A DNA stretch of 64,000 nucleotides from G963701675 sp963701675 (GTDB taxonomy: Bacteria > Planctomycetota > Planctomycetia > Gemmatales > Gemmataceae): assembly GCA_963701675.1 (NCBI GenBank), contig OY969623.1, positions 4,092,001 through 4,156,000 of the forward strand, read 5' to 3'. The notes beneath the pieces were generated by a model. That model ran no database searches and was not told where the DNA came from. It saw only the letters and a program-made list of their open reading frames with translations. Below, in pieces: positions 54,593-63,993 of the stretch. The translations under genes were made by a program, and so were the position numbers. Each line of letters begins with the position of its first letter. Position 1 is the stretch's first letter.

Positions 54593-56404
54593 ATGAACAC
54601 TTCGCAATCGCCAGGGACATCGGGTGTGATGTTGCAAAACAGTCTTCCACAAACGTGGCAAGCAAGCAGCCTTGCACGGATGCAATCCTCGCCTTGTTCG
54701 ATTGCCAAAGCTCATCCGTTGTGGTGGGCTACGGCGTCGGCCGCGTTGCTATGGATGTCCTATTTTCCGCTGGCATGGGGTTGGCTTGGATGGGTGGCGT
54801 TGGCGCCGCTGTTAGCACTCGCGCGAATGCAGCTGTCGACACGCCAGCTCTTACTCATGGCTTGGGTGGGCGGCCTTCTGTTTTTCTTTCCAGTCTTGCA
54901 ATGGATTCGCGTCGCCGATTATCGAATGTACGCTACGTGGATCAGTCTCGCTCTGTACTGTTCGCTGTTTATCCCCGCCGGAATTTGGCTCATTCGGCGA
55001 CTGGACCGCGGGACGTCGGTACCGCTTCTCGTAACCGTGCCGCTCGTATGGACCGGTTTGGAATATGTGCGCGCACACGCACTGACGGGATTCGCCTGGT
55101 ACTTCTTGGGACATACCCAGCATGACGTACTGGCGGTGATTCAAATCTCCGATTTGGGCGGGGCTTATGCCGTGACGTTTCTCGTGGCGGCGGTTAATGC
55201 ACTAGTCTTTGAATGGCTCTGTACATCGAACCAAATTCGTCGCCTGCTGGGTGTGGCTGTGCCGACGCCAGATTTCCACTATTCCCGTTTGCTGGTTTGG
55301 ACTACGGCGACGTTGATCCTCCTAAGCGGAACGATTGCGTACGGCATATGGCGCCTTCGCGACGACGAATTTGCCACAGGCCCGCGTGTGGCATTATTGC
55401 AAGCAAGTCTCGACCAGCGAATCAAGAATAAATCGACGCAGGCGGACGGCGAAAAAGAAGCGCGCAAAATAATCGACGACTACGTTGCCCTGGCAGACAA
55501 GGCGGCGGGTCTTCAAACGGGCGTCGATTTAGTTATTTGGCCGGAAACTGCCTGGCCCTATAGTTGGACCGAGTCCCCAGCAGGCCAACCCAGCCCCGAA
55601 TGCCGACAATTGGCCCAATCGTTCGCGAAACGCTGGAAGGTCCCACAACTGATCGGACTGAACACCACTATTGAAGACGGAGGGCGGCGTCGCCTTTACA
55701 ACTCTGCCATTCTCATCGATTCTGACGGAAGCGCCGGTCCGCGCTACGACAAGATGCACCGCGTTCCCTTCGGCGAATATGTTCCACTACGAGAACAGTT
55801 CCCCTGGATGGACCGCTTTGCGCCATACGACTTCGATTACAGCATTCGAGCCGGCGAGCAGTTCACACGGTTGCCGCTCGGCGCTACCCATTTCGGTGTG
55901 CTCATTTGCTACGAGGATACCGATCCTTATCTTGCACGTCAGTATCTCCGAGCCGACCCGAAAGTCGATTTCCTGGTCAATATCTCGAATGACGGTTGGT
56001 TCGACGGAACGGCCGAGCATGAAGAACACCTCGCCATCTGCCGTTTTCGTGCAGTCGAGTGTCGACGATCCGTCGCACGAGCGGTCAACATGGGCGTGTC
56101 AGCCATTGTCGACGGCAACGGACGCGTGCTGGCGCCAAGTCAGGCTCTCACCCAAGACGGAACGCCGCGGCCAGACGTTTGGGAAATCCGCACCGATGAC
56201 GGCAAGGCACAAAAACTTCCTATGTCGGAATGGAACCAATTCAAAGCGGTACCGGCGGTGATCGTCGGTGCGATTCCCCTGGACGATCGAGAAAGTCTGT
56301 ATGCCGCATGGGGTGATTGGCTCCCGCAAGCGTGTTGGGTAATGACTGGACTATGTTTGGTATGGACCTTCCTCCGCCGCCGTGCACAATTGCAAATGGA
56401 GTAG
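54593..56404 (+). CDS. lnt: Apolipoprotein N-acyltransferase
   Basis: 603 aa. It adds the third acyl chain to lipoproteins in the inner membrane. An N-terminal membrane domain of several helices (AWGWLGWVALAPLLALAR, LLVTVPLVWTGLEYVRAH) leads to a nitrilase-fold periplasmic domain whose triad is E318 (DLVIWPETAWP), K387 (RYDKMHRVPFGEY) and C439 (GVLICYEDTDP). A last helix ends the protein. GGAG is 9 nt upstream. It is slightly longer than E. coli Lnt, mainly in the first 45 residues. It fits with the lipoproteins seen elsewhere in the window. Confidence 0.92.
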   Translation: MNTSQSPGTSGVMLQNSLPQTWQASSLARMQSSPCSIAKAHPLWWATASAALLWMSYFPLAWGWLGWVALAPLLALARMQLSTRQLLLMAWVGGLLFFFPVLQWIRVADYRMYATWISLALYCSLFIPAGIWLIRRLDRGTSVPLLVTVPLVWTGLEYVRAHALTGFAWYFLGHTQHDVLAVIQISDLGGAYAVTFLVAAVNALVFEWLCTSNQIRRLLGVAVPTPDFHYSRLLVWTTATLILLSGTIAYGIWRLRDDEFATGPRVALLQASLDQRIKNKSTQADGEKEARKIIDDYVALADKAAGLQTGVDLVIWPETAWPYSWTESPAGQPSPECRQLAQSFAKRWKVPQLIGLNTTIEDGGRRRLYNSAILIDSDGSAGPRYDKMHRVPFGEYVPLREQFPWMDRFAPYDFDYSIRAGEQFTRLPLGATHFGVLICYEDTDPYLARQYLRADPKVDFLVNISNDGWFDGTAEHEEHLAICRFRAVECRRSVARAVNMGVSAIVDGNGRVLAPSQALTQDGTPRPDVWEIRTDDGKAQKLPMSEWNQFKAVPAVIVGAIPLDDRESLYAAWGDWLPQACWVMTGLCLVWTFLRRRAQLQME

Positions 56405-56407
56405 TGT

Positions 56408-57274
56408 GTGGCAATCGTAGAAACTGAATCAAGGTCGACAAAAAGACCTAAACCCGCGTGGTTTCGATTGCTTCGAATAGCGGTTATCAGTTACATCGGG
56501 ATCATCATCGTGCTGCTCACATTGGAAAACTATCTGGTCTACCATCCAGTCTCGGCTGCGAGCGATTGGAAGTCTCCTCCCGATTCGCGCGTTGTCGATA
56601 TCGAGTTGCGCACGGCGGACGGCGTCAAACTGCACGCATGGTGGTTGCCTCACGACGAGTCCGACGGCGCCATGCTTTATTGTCACGGCAACGCCGGCAA
56701 TCTCAGCCATCGCGGCGAAGTCGTTAAAGCGTGGCACCGCAGCATGAGGCTCTCGGTTCTGATCTTCGACTATCCGGGTTACGGCCGAAGCGAAGGTAAG
56801 CCGAGCGAAGCCGGCTGTTATGCAGCGGCGGATGCCGCATACGATTGGCTCACCGGCCATGCAAAGATCGCACCGGAGAAAATATTGATCTACGGTGGCT
56901 CACTGGGCGGAGGCGTGGCGGTTGATCTTGCCAGTCGCCGACCGCACCGTGCGTTGGTGGTAACTTCGACTTTCACATCAATGCCTGAGTTAGCGCAGAA
57001 ACTCTATCCGTGGTTGCCGGCGCGCTGGCTGGTAAGGCATCGGTTTGACAACGTCACGAAGATTGCATCGTGCCGCCAACCGGTTTTCATTGCGCACGGG
57101 GATCTGGATACGCTCATTCCGATCTCGCAAGGCGAATGTCTCTACGCCGCCGCCAATGAACCGAAACAATTCCACGTGATGCGCGGGCATGAACACTTTG
57201 AAGGCCCCGATGAGCCTTTCTTTACCGCTCTTCGCCATTTTCTCGCGGCCGCTGAGTCACCCAAAACCAACTGA
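56408..57274 (+). CDS. Alpha/beta hydrolase, membrane-anchored
   Basis: 288 aa from a GTG overlapping the end region of lnt, with GGAG 8 nt upstream. An N-terminal helix (IAVISYIGIIIVLLTLENYLV) anchors it. The hydrolase domain has the oxyanion segment CHGNAGNLSHRG, the nucleophile elbow YGGSLGGGVA with S165, the acid in AHGDLDTLIPISQ and the histidine in MRGHEHFEGPD. It is close to the BEM46/YqkD type of lipase-like proteins. Its substrate is unknown. It lies 3 bp after lnt, so the two are cotranscribed and it may act on lipids. Confidence 0.88.
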   Translation: MAIVETESRSTKRPKPAWFRLLRIAVISYIGIIIVLLTLENYLVYHPVSAASDWKSPPDSRVVDIELRTADGVKLHAWWLPHDESDGAMLYCHGNAGNLSHRGEVVKAWHRSMRLSVLIFDYPGYGRSEGKPSEAGCYAAADAAYDWLTGHAKIAPEKILIYGGSLGGGVAVDLASRRPHRALVVTSTFTSMPELAQKLYPWLPARWLVRHRFDNVTKIASCRQPVFIAHGDLDTLIPISQGECLYAAANEPKQFHVMRGHEHFEGPDEPFFTALRHFLAAAESPKTN

Positions 57275-57343
57275 TCTATCCTGCGGTCGGCCCATTTGCT
57301 AAACCCGTGCGGATTGAATCGAGGCTTCCGAGGAGGTCGAGTC

Positions 57344-58198
57344 ATGCTGCGAAGTGCTGTTTTGGCCATGGTCTTGGGATGTATTTTCGCTAACACGGCG
57401 ACGGCACAACCGGCCGCTTGGCGATTTCGCTGGACGCCCGGGCAGGTGCTCGTCTACCGCGCCGAGCAGTCGACCGCGGCGAGCGAAACGGTGGACGGTA
57501 AGAAGTCCGAATCCTCTACCAAGCTCAGCAACGTCAAACGATGGCAAGTTCTCGAAGTCGACATGGCCGGCGTTGCTACCATGCAAATGACGCTAACCGC
57601 CCTTCGACTGGAAACGACGACACCAGGCGGAGAGGTACTCCAATTTGACTCCAATCAACCCGACAAGAGCAGTCCCCAGTTGCGTGAACAGCTTTCTCAA
57701 TACATCGGTAAGCCTTTGCTGGTGGTGCGAATTGACAGCCGGGGAAAAGTCATCGAAGTGAGGGATTGCAAGTTCGGATCGCCGAGCCGGTTGGAAAGTG
57801 AGCCGCCTTTCGCTCTCGTCCTCCCGAACTCGGGCGCAGACGACGGCGCCTGGACCCGAAATTATCAGACCACGCTCGAGCCGCCGCATGGCACCGGTGA
57901 GAAGTTCGACATGGTGCAAAAGTATGCACTCAAGTCGACGACTATTAAGCCAGTAGGAAACGTGCCGACGGCAACGATCTCGCTACTCACAGAAGTAAAG
58001 ACGCAACCCGAAGCCGTCGCCGACCGCGCCCCGCTCTTGCAATCGCAGCCTGAGGGAGAAATCGTCTTCAATGTACAAGCCGGGATCATGGAAACCGCAC
58101 GCCTTCGCATCGACAAAGAACTAAAGGATCATCAAGGAGCAGGAAGCAGTTACCGATTCCAGAGCACCTACACGGAGCAATACGTCGGGGACAAGTAA
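57344..58198 (+). CDS. Exported protein of unknown function (possibly DUF6263-like)
   Basis: 284 aa from the ATG at 57344, preceded by GAGGAGG. The signal sequence RSAVLAMVLGCIFANTATAQ is clear. The mature protein begins RFRWTPGQVLVYRAEQSTAA and contains KRWQVLEVDMAGVATMQMTL and GIMETARLRIDKELKD. This layout (a beta-rich protein that measures YR..Q of stored lipid or fragment-like ligands in DUF6263-type proteins) suggests a lipocalin-like or beta-barrel secreted protein, but the family call is tentative. It ends 28 bp before a long inverted repeat shared with the convergent kinase gene. Confidence 0.65.
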   Translation: MLRSAVLAMVLGCIFANTATAQPAAWRFRWTPGQVLVYRAEQSTAASETVDGKKSESSTKLSNVKRWQVLEVDMAGVATMQMTLTALRLETTTPGGEVLQFDSNQPDKSSPQLREQLSQYIGKPLLVVRIDSRGKVIEVRDCKFGSPSRLESEPPFALVLPNSGADDGAWTRNYQTTLEPPHGTGEKFDMVQKYALKSTTIKPVGNVPTATISLLTEVKTQPEAVADRAPLLQSQPEGEIVFNVQAGIMETARLRIDKELKDHQGAGSSYRFQSTYTEQYVGDK

Positions 58199-58226
58199 TC
58201 ACGTCGGTCCAAACAGCCGGGCTGGA

Positions 58227-58348
58227 GTGCCACGACGTGACGGTACTCCGGCACGTCGTGCGGGGCGTGCGTACGTGCGATAGGGAAAAGGCGGAATGAG
58301 TCACTGACGCTTAACACGACGTGTCGGAGTACCGCCACGTCGTGGCAC
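58227..58348. repeat. 34-bp inverted repeat, two mismatches, 54-bp spacer
   Basis: Arms at 58227-58260 and 58315-58348 start GTGCCACGACGTG and end with its complement; 32 of 34 positions pair. Each arm also holds internal CACGACGTG/CACGTCGTG palindromes. It sits between convergent genes, so it could act as a bidirectional transcription stop or be a dispersed repeat. No T-tract is present. Confidence 0.8.
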
Positions 58349-58361
58349 GAATGCAGTCGAA

Positions 58362-59684
58362 TTATGGGTGAGGGGCCGTTGGCTTCTCCGATCTGAACAG
58401 CCGGGCAACTCCGCGTAGTGAGCCTTCCTCCAGAGGATGCACATCCGCTTCGGCATAGTCCGGAATCAAGCGCTTCACAATATCGGCCCCGCCGCCCGTA
58501 AGGAACACTCGTCGAAATCGATCTCCCATACCCAATGACGCCACCGCTTCGCGGTGACGCTCACGCATTGCCTGTAGGACCGCGGCAAGCAGGTCCATAC
58601 GGTCGCACGTCAGCGTCAGATCGCGGAAAGCGGCTCGGTGTGCCTCAATTTCCAAACGGTCGCCGCCCAAGTATGGCGGGTTGAGCGTGACGCGTGTTTC
58701 CTTGGTCAACGCACTGGGAACCGTCTGAGAAAAGAAAGTGTCCGCCTTCTCATCTTGAAAACAGAGTCTGTGCAGCCAATCGAGAGCCGCGCCGCCGACT
58801 GGATTGTGCGTGACATGAACGAAGGAATCACCGACGCCGAATCGACGTGTCAGCCTACGCGGATCGGGTTTAGGCGGCTCGGCAAACGCCGCCAGCACTT
58901 GTGTCGTTCCGACCACGTGAAGCATGTCGCCCGGTTCCATTCCCGCCGCCAGCATCGCACTGGACGTGTCCGCGGTACCGAGCTTTACGGGGACACCAGG
59001 TCTTGTTCGCAGTTCCGCCGCGATCTGGGATCGCAGTGGACCGACCGTGGCACTGCCGCAAACCACCGGCGGCAACCAGTCAGGCTCGACCTCGAAACAA
59101 TCGCACCAACGGCTGGACCACTTTTGGTCAGTCATCGTGCCAAACAGGCCGCTAAAACTGGCATTCGCTGGATCGAACGCTTTTTCACCTGTCAGACGAA
59201 ATGCGAGCCAGCCGTTGAGGTGCAAGTAGCTCTTGACCGCGCGAATCAAGTACGGATCCTGATCCAGTTGTTGCCGCCAACTGACCGCGCTAATGCCACC
59301 GGGCAGTGGTCGATTACCGGTAGAGTTGAGAAACTCGTCGCCTACGGTCACTTGAATCTGTCGAGCCGCTGGCCGCGAACGCCGATCGAGATGGGTCCAG
59401 AACGGACCGAGCGGCCGATCGCGGCCATCCAGCAACACCAGTGCCGGTGTCAAACAAGATAGACCAATGCCGTCGATGCCGGGCCCTGCTTGCTGAACCG
59501 CATCGCTTGCCGCCGAAACGAAGGCTCGCCAAAGAACATCTGGCTGAATCTCCGCCGCTTCCGGTGTAGGGTGGGAGAGATCATAGTCCGACTTGATAAT
59601 CGGTCCGAGCGGGTCGCCGGTCGCGGTATCGAGAACCGCCGACTTTACCGATGACGTGCCGACATCAATGGCCAGGATCGGCAT
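58362..59684 (-). CDS. FGGY-family carbohydrate kinase (xylulokinase-like)
   Basis: 440 aa. The N-terminal phosphate-binding segment PILAIDVGTSSVKSAVLD is that of the FGGY family, followed by QPDVLWRAF, GLSCLTPALVLLDGRDRPLGP and HLDRRSRPAA. The C-terminal half has KLGTADTSSAMLAAGMEPGD, GGAALDWLHRLCF and the adenosine-binding FLTGGGADIVKRL. The sugar substrate cannot be told; xylulose is a guess from overall likeness. The ATG at 59684 is one base after the stop of the GNAT gene, with AGGA 8 nt upstream, so the two form an operon. Confidence 0.88.
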   Translation of the reverse strand: MPILAIDVGTSSVKSAVLDTATGDPLGPIIKSDYDLSHPTPEAAEIQPDVLWRAFVSAASDAVQQAGPGIDGIGLSCLTPALVLLDGRDRPLGPFWTHLDRRSRPAARQIQVTVGDEFLNSTGNRPLPGGISAVSWRQQLDQDPYLIRAVKSYLHLNGWLAFRLTGEKAFDPANASFSGLFGTMTDQKWSSRWCDCFEVEPDWLPPVVCGSATVGPLRSQIAAELRTRPGVPVKLGTADTSSAMLAAGMEPGDMLHVVGTTQVLAAFAEPPKPDPRRLTRRFGVGDSFVHVTHNPVGGAALDWLHRLCFQDEKADTFFSQTVPSALTKETRVTLNPPYLGGDRLEIEAHRAAFRDLTLTCDRMDLLAAVLQAMRERHREAVASLGMGDRFRRVFLTGGGADIVKRLIPDYAEADVHPLEEGSLRGVARLFRSEKPTAPHP

Positions 59685-59685
59685 C

Positions 59686-60192
59686 CTAGAGGTCCTGAAA
59701 CGGCGGTGGGTAAACCACGCGTCCGATGACACCGTCCAGTGCACCCGGGGTTAGTTCTAAGACCATGAACGAGTCACCGGAATAGGGCGATTCCAAATTC
59801 AACGCCAAAGCCCGTGAGAAACCGAAACGCGGGTAGAAGTCTCGATGGCCGACAACGAGGACAATCCGATGCCCGTCCTCTTTGCAAAGCTCCAGGCCTC
59901 GACGAACCAGCGCGGAACCGATTCCCTGGCGTTGAAATTCAGGCATCACGGCCATGGGTGCAAGCGACAGTGCGGGAACGACGCTATTCTTTGTGTGGAT
60001 CGCCAATTCACTGAAAAGGATATGACCGACAACTTCGGAATCGCACTCGGCAACAAGCGAGACGCGGGTGAAGCCGCCTCCGTGCAAAGCACTTATTAGC
60101 TTCGCCTCTGCATCCCCGCCGAACGCGCGTCGGTTAATCGAAAGAACTGCGCTCTGATCCTTGTCTTCTTCGAGGCGAAGGGTAATCGTCAT
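59686..60192 (-). CDS. GNAT family N-acetyltransferase
   Basis: 168 aa. The acetyl-CoA motif is VMPEFQRQGIGSALVRRGLELCK (R/Q-x-x-G-x-G/A), and the strands before and after it fit GNAT motifs A and B; HRDFYPRFGFSRA is typical of the YhbS-like group. Its substrate is unknown. It starts 10 bp after the large protein's stop on the same strand and precedes the FGGY kinase by one base. Regulation of the kinase by acetylation is possible but not supported by the sequence. Confidence 0.9.
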   Translation of the reverse strand: MTITLRLEEDKDQSAVLSINRRAFGGDAEAKLISALHGGGFTRVSLVAECDSEVVGHILFSELAIHTKNSVVPALSLAPMAVMPEFQRQGIGSALVRRGLELCKEDGHRIVLVVGHRDFYPRFGFSRALALNLESPYSGDSFMVLELTPGALDGVIGRVVYPPPFQDL

Positions 60193-60201
60193 GGGGGTGA
60201 A

Positions 60202-63200
60202 TCACTTTGCGTGTCGCACCCAAGTCTCAGCAACCTGCCGCAGATTGATCTCGCCGTTTCTGTTGGCGCCCTCGGCAAAGTAATGTTGTTCCAGCTTGTC
60301 GATGGCTTGTTGCAGTTCGGCCCGCTCTGTTTCATTTAGGTGCGAGGATCGCTGAATTCGATAAAGCAGTCCAGTGACTGTGAACGGCGTGATGTGGTCG
60401 GGAAGATCCAACTTGTCCTCGTCCACCGACCGCGACTTTCGCAATCGCAAGGCAATGAGGACGATTAGCACCAGGCCCAGTACGCCTGCCGCCAACCACC
60501 ACGCCCAACGCCAATCACGGCCCGCATAGCGTTGTTCTAACGATACTTCTTCGGCGACCGTAGCCAAATCGGCATCGACATATCGTTGATACACCATTTC
60601 GGTTGGATCGGCCTTTGCCTTACCGAAGCGGAAGGAACGCGGCGCTTCGGCGGCATCTTTGGCTTTTAGCGTGACGAGCCAGTTACGCTCCGAAACAATT
60701 TCCTGCGGTTCATTCTCATCGAATTTCGCCACCGATAGACCTTGATCGTTCGTTTCGGTAACCTCAAACCCATCCGGACGGAGGTCGAGGATTTCATCGA
60801 TTCCGCCGATTAGGCCTCGGCCGCTCGACTTCACCTCCACGATCAACTTGCCTTGTTTGGCCTGACGCTCATCGAGGATCTGTGTGATCTGAAGCTTTTG
60901 GAGCGGCCGTGGCGAGGCATGCGCTGTGTCCACAGGTATCGCCGGCGATGAGATGGGCAGAATCACGTAGCCGGAGGTGTCGAGAAAATCCAGATCCATC
61001 CGAAGCGTGGGGAGCTTGTCGACTTGCGGGCCTTTGGCCTTAAGCAGCAAGTACGCATAGGGTGTGATTCGCCAGCCGTGGGGTTCCGCCGCAATCGCGT
61101 TGACCTTTTCGGTCTGGAACGTCACGGACATGACTTCGAAATGTTCCTTGACTGCCTCCGTGACGGCCGTTTGGAACTTGTCCCGGTAGTCGGCGTTCGG
61201 CCGACCGTAGTTGTAAAAGAAGTACCCGTACTGGTTTTGATTTTGCAAGTATCGGCCGAAGCCTCCCGATTCGCGCTCGATCTCGCGAGTATGCCGCAGG
61301 TTCACGCGCACACCAAACGGCTTTCCGTGGCCAATCCGGTCGCTGCCGTCAATCAGCGCTTCGAGCTTCAGCTCCGACACAAGGTCCTTGTAATAGTCGT
61401 AGACTTTGCGCGCTTCCCACGCCTGTTTATGGTCGCCGACGATCTCAAAACCCGCCCGCACGTAGCGTTCCTTCGCAGCGGGTTTCACGACACTCATGCG
61501 CGTGAAGAGCAAGTTGGCGAACTTGCTCATATGGCGCTCGGCGAGTTCGCCCGGCAAACTTCGAATAGCCGTTCGGATCAACTCCGCCTGACGCAAGTCA
61601 GGGAGTTTTTCTTCGTCGAGATGCTGTAGATCGCACGCCCCCAAGCTCGCATAAAACCATTGCTCATACACCTTCGTTGTCTCTTCGTCTTCCGTTAGAT
61701 TGACGGCGGCCTTGGCGTAAAGCTGGGCTGCCTTCTGAAACGAAGCCAATGCTTCCAACCTCTTATGAGAGAAATCGCTGCCCTTGGCAACTTGCTGGCG
61801 ATAGTTCGTTTCATCGTGCAACAGCGCCGCTTTGGCAAGCTGCAGCGCCCATTCATTGGGAAGCTTCTGAAGTGCGTTTTCCACCGTCGCCCGGGCCACG
61901 GCATATCCCCGCATGACCTCTGCTTCGATGTCTTTCTGCTTGCGGTTGGTCTGTTGTTTCTTTTGTTCCGCAGGTTGCCGCCAGATGCCACCGAGGTTTT
62001 CGCGCATCTGCTGGGCCAGACCGGCGAGGGTCTTTGGCTTTAGTCCGGTAACGGACCCAAACACGATCTCGATGGTCTCGATGCGATAGACTTCGGCGCT
62101 GCTGTGACAAGCAGTGAATGCCTTGGCGAGCAGTTCTTCGTCCAATTCGCTGCCGGGCAGCGCGCGGAGCCGTTTGATCCACTTGGAAAGATCAACAAGG
62201 TTGCGTTCCTGCTTGGAACGGGTAAGGGGAATGCTCTGGGCGCGCATTTCGAAGCCATACATGTACATGTAAGGGTTGGTGTGCTTCCGCGCTTCGTTCG
62301 GATCGTGATTTTTGGTCCACACGCGAATGAACTCGCTCACCAGGGCCTTCGCCTTCTCCGGGTGGCTCATCGCCAGTTGCTCGATGTAAGGAAACGCTTT
62401 CTCTTCTTCGTTGACCTTCAAGTAAAGTTGGGCCGTGACCATCGCGAGTTGCGGCTTCATACCGTCGTCGATGAACGAATGCCATTTCTCGCCAGGGCGA
62501 ACGTCGAGTAAATCACCGGTTCGAATCGCTTGGGGGACGTTCGGTTGCTGCATCTGCATGTAATTCGGCATCGGCTCATCCAGGTTCAAATAGTAGATGT
62601 TGCCGAAGCGGTCGCGCTGCATGCGTGGTCCGAGCCCGCTGGAACGGTCATATAGCCGTGAGTGTTCCGCTTCTCGAAGCCAATTGCCTGCAAGAAGGGT
62701 GAGAGTTTCGCGCCATGCCGTCGCACGTTCGGGAGCAGCTTTCAAGAGAGCTTCAGTCGCTGCCTTTTGCAGTTCCAGTTCTTTGTGCCGGAACTGGCTG
62801 TTCATGGGTTGCGTCTGAAGTCCCTGCGCTACAACGCCGCCGACCGTGGCGAGAATATCCATGCCGCGCTGTGCGTCCTTGGTAAAGCTCTCATCGAGCC
62901 AGGTCTGGCCTAGTTCTTCGCGAATTTTGGGCGCCAGCTCTACGGCACGCTTGAGCGCCTCGTCCAGATTGGTTTGAGACGTGCCCTTGGCAGCAAGAAT
63001 ACTCTGCGTCACATTCCAAGCCTGCTCCAGATGTGTGACCTTCTTCTCTTTGGCATGGAGCGCCAGCGCGACGCGGGCAAGCAAGTTCAGCGCTTCATGG
63101 TCGTTGTCGGTCCGCGCTTTTTCGAGCGTCGGCAGAAAGTCGCCGATGTAAGTGACTTGGCCCGCGGCTAGGAGTAGTTGTGCCACCTGGCGGCGCGTGA

Positions 63201-63993
63201 GGACCGCCTTATCATCCGGTCTCGCCGATTCTTCTTTGAATCGGACGACGGCATGTTCAATGGCGGCGGTGCTCGACAACGCGCGCTGGAGAATGCCGCC
63301 CAGGCGGGCAACGGTATCCTTGTCGAGCGCGCGTGGGGACGCCGCGGCCAGGCCGAGCATGTCGTTTACGGAAAACACATTCTGTTCGGCGAATTGTTGC
63401 AGGTTCATCGGCCCGCTTTGCCCCATGCGAACGGGCATCCCCATCTCCATCATCATCATCATCCGTTCCATCTCGCCCTCGTCGACGCCGACGCCGGGTT
63501 GTGGAACCGGCATCGGGCCGCCGCGCGATCCGGATTGCAGTGATTGAAGCAACTGACGATATGCCGTCTTGCCTTCTTCTTCGGGCAGGCCCATGAGATA
63601 GGCTTGCACCGCGCCCCAATTGCCCAAAGTGACATCACGGCGAAATTCCGCCAGTTCCTCGTCGATCGGGTCCTTCTTCTCGGGCTCGGGCTTGCTTTCG
63701 TCTTTCTCGGCCGGCTTGTGAAATGTCGCCCAGCCTTTCAAAATGGCCGACGGTCGGCGGTCGAACTGGAGTTGTTGCAACTTTTGTAGCCGTTGATTCT
63801 CTTTCGGCGGTTCGGCGGGCGTACCCGGTTGTGCCGGCACAGCAGTCGCCTTCTTAACGTCCAGCGGTGCCGCTGGCACTCGCCCCGCGGGAAGCGATTG
63901 CGCAGGTTGAGTAGTCTGCGCCGGTTGCTGACCGAATACGTACGAATGAATGGCAAGTACTACGACGGTGGACAAGAGCCGCGCATGCGTCAT
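60202..63993 (-). CDS. Large exported protein with C-terminal membrane anchor, unknown function
   Basis: 1,263 aa. A signal sequence (LLSTVVVLAIHSYVFGQ) leads to a Pro/Gln-rich linker, an acidic region, and a long helical part with TPR-like segments (for example DNDHEALNLLARVALALHAKEK and NALQKLPNEWALQLAKAALLHDE). A beta-rich part follows, then one membrane helix near 1160-1183 (WWLAAGVLGLVLIVLIALRL) and a 75-residue cytoplasmic tail that is helical. I know no family name. The start codon is 7 nt from the window edge, so an earlier start cannot be ruled out, but the signal peptide fits. A membrane-tethered periplasmic scaffold is likely. Confidence 0.75.
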   Translation of the reverse strand: MTHARLLSTVVVLAIHSYVFGQQPAQTTQPAQSLPAGRVPAAPLDVKKATAVPAQPGTPAEPPKENQRLQKLQQLQFDRRPSAILKGWATFHKPAEKDESKPEPEKKDPIDEELAEFRRDVTLGNWGAVQAYLMGLPEEEGKTAYRQLLQSLQSGSRGGPMPVPQPGVGVDEGEMERMMMMMEMGMPVRMGQSGPMNLQQFAEQNVFSVNDMLGLAAASPRALDKDTVARLGGILQRALSSTAAIEHAVVRFKEESARPDDKAVLTRRQVAQLLLAAGQVTYIGDFLPTLEKARTDNDHEALNLLARVALALHAKEKKVTHLEQAWNVTQSILAAKGTSQTNLDEALKRAVELAPKIREELGQTWLDESFTKDAQRGMDILATVGGVVAQGLQTQPMNSQFRHKELELQKAATEALLKAAPERATAWRETLTLLAGNWLREAEHSRLYDRSSGLGPRMQRDRFGNIYYLNLDEPMPNYMQMQQPNVPQAIRTGDLLDVRPGEKWHSFIDDGMKPQLAMVTAQLYLKVNEEEKAFPYIEQLAMSHPEKAKALVSEFIRVWTKNHDPNEARKHTNPYMYMYGFEMRAQSIPLTRSKQERNLVDLSKWIKRLRALPGSELDEELLAKAFTACHSSAEVYRIETIEIVFGSVTGLKPKTLAGLAQQMRENLGGIWRQPAEQKKQQTNRKQKDIEAEVMRGYAVARATVENALQKLPNEWALQLAKAALLHDETNYRQQVAKGSDFSHKRLEALASFQKAAQLYAKAAVNLTEDEETTKVYEQWFYASLGACDLQHLDEEKLPDLRQAELIRTAIRSLPGELAERHMSKFANLLFTRMSVVKPAAKERYVRAGFEIVGDHKQAWEARKVYDYYKDLVSELKLEALIDGSDRIGHGKPFGVRVNLRHTREIERESGGFGRYLQNQNQYGYFFYNYGRPNADYRDKFQTAVTEAVKEHFEVMSVTFQTEKVNAIAAEPHGWRITPYAYLLLKAKGPQVDKLPTLRMDLDFLDTSGYVILPISSPAIPVDTAHASPRPLQKLQITQILDERQAKQGKLIVEVKSSGRGLIGGIDEILDLRPDGFEVTETNDQGLSVAKFDENEPQEIVSERNWLVTLKAKDAAEAPRSFRFGKAKADPTEMVYQRYVDADLATVAEEVSLEQRYAGRDWRWAWWLAAGVLGLVLIVLIALRLRKSRSVDEDKLDLPDHITPFTVTGLLYRIQRSSHLNETERAELQQAIDKLEQHYFAEGANRNGEINLRQVAETWVRHAK

